Origin: Quillaja saponaria
Taxonomy: Eukaryota; Streptophyta; Magnoliopsida; Fabales; Quillajaceae
Reading direction: 5' to 3'
NCBI GenBank assembly: GCA_029379385.1
Contig: CM055605.1
Location: 5,925,001-5,989,000, forward strand
DNA: 64,000 nt
Shown here: positions 61,626 to 64,000 of the stretch, piece after piece
Numbering within the stretch: the first letter of the stretch is position 1
How the letters are laid out: the number at the start of each line of letters is the position of its first letter
Program-made: the position numbers and the translations under genes
The notes under the pieces: model-generated
What the model was told of the DNA's origin: nothing
Database searches by the model: none
Seen by the model: the letters and a program-made list of their open reading frames with translations, nothing else

Positions 61626-63044
61626 TGTATTGTTAATGAATTCACATTATTTTCATAGATTAACTATAGACTACTAATAATAATAAATGATTCAAATTAT
61701 AATACCCATATTACTAATCAATTAAAACATCACAATTAATTCAAATTAAAACTATCCAAATTACTAATTAATTCAAACAACACAAATTTATTACTTATAA
61801 TGTATATTTTAAAATAATTATATTAAAATATTATAGTTTCATCTTTAAGTTAATTACATTAAAACATACAAATTTGTAAAATCTATTTTTATCATAAATA
61901 TATTACTATAAATTTCCCCCCAAAAAAAAATTTTATTTATAAATTAGTCACAATTTATAAAATAAAATTACTATTTCTTACAAAATATTAAAATCACTTT
62001 TTATCATAGGTATATTACTTACCATAATCATTATGAATTAAATAATTTATATTTTCGTTTAAAATATATTAATTAATTTAAAACTATCAAAATTACTAAC
62101 TAATTTAAAATTATCAAAATTACTAATAAATATATTAATTACATTAAAACATACAAATACAAAAATTATTATTTATTTCAAAACTCATTAAATTACTATT
62201 TTAAGGCAAACAAAATTACTAACTAATTTAAACGTCACAAAATTACTAATTTAATTAAGTGTCACATAATTACTATTTTAAACTTATAAATATTATTTAT
62301 TAATATGTGAATTAAAAAGTTAATAATTTTTCATCATAAATATACTAATTATTGCAATTATCATAAAAATTACAATTATAACAAATAATAAAAATTAATA
62401 TTTCAACAATTATAATATAAAACTACTGTAAATATAGGTACATGCATATAATAATAATAAATATAACTTTCTATAAAATAAATACAACTTTATGACTTAC
62501 CAGGTAAGAAGCAATTGAGCAAAAAGTATCAACACCGGCAACATGATTTCAACAATAATCCTAAAGAAAACATAAATAAACTTAGAATGACAAAACATAT
62601 ATATCGTGTAACATTAAATATTTTATATAATTTCTATTTATATTTTATTTTTAAAAAATTTAATAGTATACGTAATTTAAATAATTAATAAGTAAATATC
62701 ACTAATTATAATAAATAATATAAATTAAATAATATACGTAATAAATTTTTCAATAAGAAAATAATTTAATTTAATTAATAATAATAATAATAAATTTTTT
62801 AAATTAAAATTTGTATAACTTATCAAGATTTTACTTGTAAATCGAAAGAACATGAGAATATTGACAGAAGAAATGAAAAAATGAATGTGATAAGAAATGA
62901 AGGTGGTGATGAGGAGAAGACGTGATGAGGAGTGTCTTCTCTTCTTGCTCTGTCTCTGTATTTATAGAAGAGAATGGGTGATTATTTTGGGGGGGACGCA
63001 GGGGTGATTATTGGGGGGTATTATTGAGAGGGAGGGGGTAGCCC
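61626..63044. other. 5' leader and promoter side of the MULE transposase
   Basis: Strongly AT-rich to about 62840. A short minus-strand segment near 62555-62510 (MLPVLILFAQLLLT) ends in a good GTAAGT donor and could be a leader exon, but its hydrophobic content is odd. No other frame. Confidence 0.4.
62959..62966 (-). promoter_or_regulatory. TATA box for minus-strand MULE transcription
   Basis: TATAAATA on the minus strand, in a CT-rich context (TTCTATAAATACAGAGACAG), lies about 80 bases inside the right inverted repeat and faces the transposase gene. Confidence 0.5.
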
Positions 63045-63366
63045 CCAGGACGCGATCGCTAGGCAGCTTTAGCAGGGCTGCAGGCTACCCTGCAGCGCGC
63101 AGATGTTTGAAACCGGATTTTGAAAAGCCAGTTTTAGACAATTTTTGTCCCCTACGGGCCAGTCCAGCAACCCCGCGGGGGACAAATAGTCGACTGCCAC
63201 TCGCGCCCCAAGCGCGAGTGCGTAATCTGGGCGATGGTCCTACCTAGCACGCTAGGTCGGACCCAAAAACCGTGTTTTAAAAATACGATTTCATCATTTA
63301 CTCTATTTTAGTTATTAACCATTCTGGCCAAAAATTTTGAGAGTTGGACCTTCTGTCCAAAAGCCC
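63045..63366 (-). repeat. Right terminal inverted repeat, palindrome-rich
   Basis: Inverted counterpart of 55596-55925. The outer palindromes correspond in mirror order: 63268-63292, a CTAGCACGCTAGG element at about 63244-63256, and 63198-63220. The two inner ones, 63110-63134 (AAACCGGATTTT arms) and 63144-63186 (TTTGTCCCC...GGGGACAAA), run in the same plus-strand order and orientation as on the left, not mirrored. The innermost GGCTACCCTGCAGCGC element near 63083 is mirrored again. Confidence 0.9.
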
Positions 63367-64000
63367 GTCGGAAGGTGCTGTTAGACAAACCAGGCCCACA
63401 GTAATGTCTTATGTGGTCTGGTCTGGGAGATCTCGTTTCTTCTGAGAACTCCCGTCGGTCTGGAGGACGTCTGAGAGATCGGAGGCTTCACTTTGACCAG
63501 CCAACTTTCAGCTCTTCAGGTGAATCCGTATAACCCATCTCTTTTCTTCTGGAAAAGCCCTAAACTTCAACATGGTTTTTTGTTTATTAAGATTCTTTCT
63601 TTAATTTTTTTTCTGTTTTATTTATGGTTGATCTCTGAGCTTTTTTAAATTTGGTTTTGGATTCGATTAGTAACCTTCCATGTCAGACATTTTTCTGAAT
63701 CCCATGTATTTGGGTATTCATTGCACTGACAGAAAAAAATTCTTCTGACTAATAATTCTTGCTTCTCAGTAAAATTCAGAATTTATATGCCTAATCAATT
63801 TCCCATCCGAAGTGTCATACTTCAGATTTTTTTATTTTTTTTTACTGATATGTTTGTTAAGAGTTTAATGGTTTCACAAATCTGGTGATTGGTAAAATTG
63901 GTCCGGAACATGGATAGTTCGTGGTTGGAAGAAAATAAGGATGGTAGAATTACAATGGTATTGATATCTTTGCTTTATTTTCATGAAGCCCAATATTCCT
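63367..64000 (+). other. Probable 5' leader and first codons of a gene leaving the window
   Basis: A CT/GA-rich stretch, 63420-63519, ends in CTCTTCAG|GTGAATCC, a good 5' UTR exon-donor pattern. After an AT-rich stretch, an ATG at 63910 opens MDSSWLEENKDGRITM, which stays open to the edge; a GTATTG after that Met may be a donor. Too short to identify. The MULE ends only tens of bases upstream of the presumed transcription start. Confidence 0.3.

Larger units (their letters stand above)
55596..63366 (-). mobile_element. Mutator-like element (MULE) with plant-mobile-domain gene
   Basis: About 7.8 kb bounded by long inverted repeats (left 55596-55925, right 63045-63366) whose outer parts match as GGACTTTTGGACAG versus GGGCTTTTGGACAG, then CTCAAAATTTTTGGCCAGAA on both sides. 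Inside are two minus-strand genes: a MULE transposase (about 61625-59280) and a MAIN-like plant mobile domain gene (59080-57130). Both have stops, so this copy is not autonomous now. A clean target-site duplication was not found: the flanks GTTAGAAGGTG (left) and GTCGGAAGGTG (right) are similar, but the outer edges are ambiguous. Confidence 0.88.

Noticed and set aside
1..64000. CRISPR arrays, bacterial operons, rRNA genes
   Set aside because: None seen; the sequence is clearly plant nuclear DNA and repeats present are microsatellites, gene duplications or transposon ends. No tRNA cloverleaf was noticed, but this was not exhaustively folded.

Overview
This window is nuclear DNA from a flowering plant, most likely a eudicot. 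Genes are split by AT-rich GT-AG introns, intergenic DNA is very AT-rich with many poly(A/T), (TA)n and (CT)n tracts, and the recognisable proteins belong to plant families: tubby-like F-box, RABA1, P-class PPR, SAUR, plant pathogen-related protein, GH17 glucanase and plant mobile domain. I cannot name the species. Exon joins were made by eye; for each gene listed as intact the exon lengths sum to a whole number of codons and match the family length.

Layout. 0-5.4 kb: a possible gene tail at the left edge, then two tandem MBF1 genes. The second is canonical. The first has lost exon 2 in frame and has expanded its N-terminus into a KKAPPPAAA repeat. 5.8-10.7 kb (-): tubby-like F-box gene with an apparent GC-AG intron. 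12.9-14.2 kb: hAT transposase remnant joined directly to a duplicated fragment of ALG2. 16.0-16.3 kb (-): a two-exon gene for a 66-residue putative membrane protein. 17.6-21.9 kb: complete eight-exon ALG2 mannosyltransferase. 22.7-26.6 kb: a pathogen-related-protein pseudogene followed by its intact paralogue. 28.5-36.1 kb: twelve-exon long-chain (solanesyl-type) diphosphate synthase. 36.6-37.0 kb (-): SAUR with a frameshift. 38.7-41.4 kb (-): RABA1-type GTPase. 42.6 kb: small uncharacterised protein. 44.7-46.1 kb: intronless PPR protein resembling At1g53330. 47.5-54.3 kb: three decayed aspartic-protease copies around a beta-1,3-glucanase gene with a frameshift. 55.6-63.4 kb: a roughly 7.8-kb Mutator-like element carrying a MULE transposase and a plant-mobile-domain gene between long terminal inverted repeats packed with palindromes. 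63.4-64 kb: probable 5' part of another gene running off the right edge.

Most intact genes are unrelated housekeeping functions (ER N-glycosylation, polyprenyl side-chain synthesis, vesicle traffic, organelle RNA metabolism, transcription co-activation), with no operon-like logic. The clusters that hang together are local duplications (MBF1, ALG2 fragment, pathogen-related protein, aspartic proteases) and the mobile elements. The most unusual items are the chimeric MBF1 copy and the palindrome-dense inverted repeats of the MULE, where an inner block lies in direct rather than inverted orientation.
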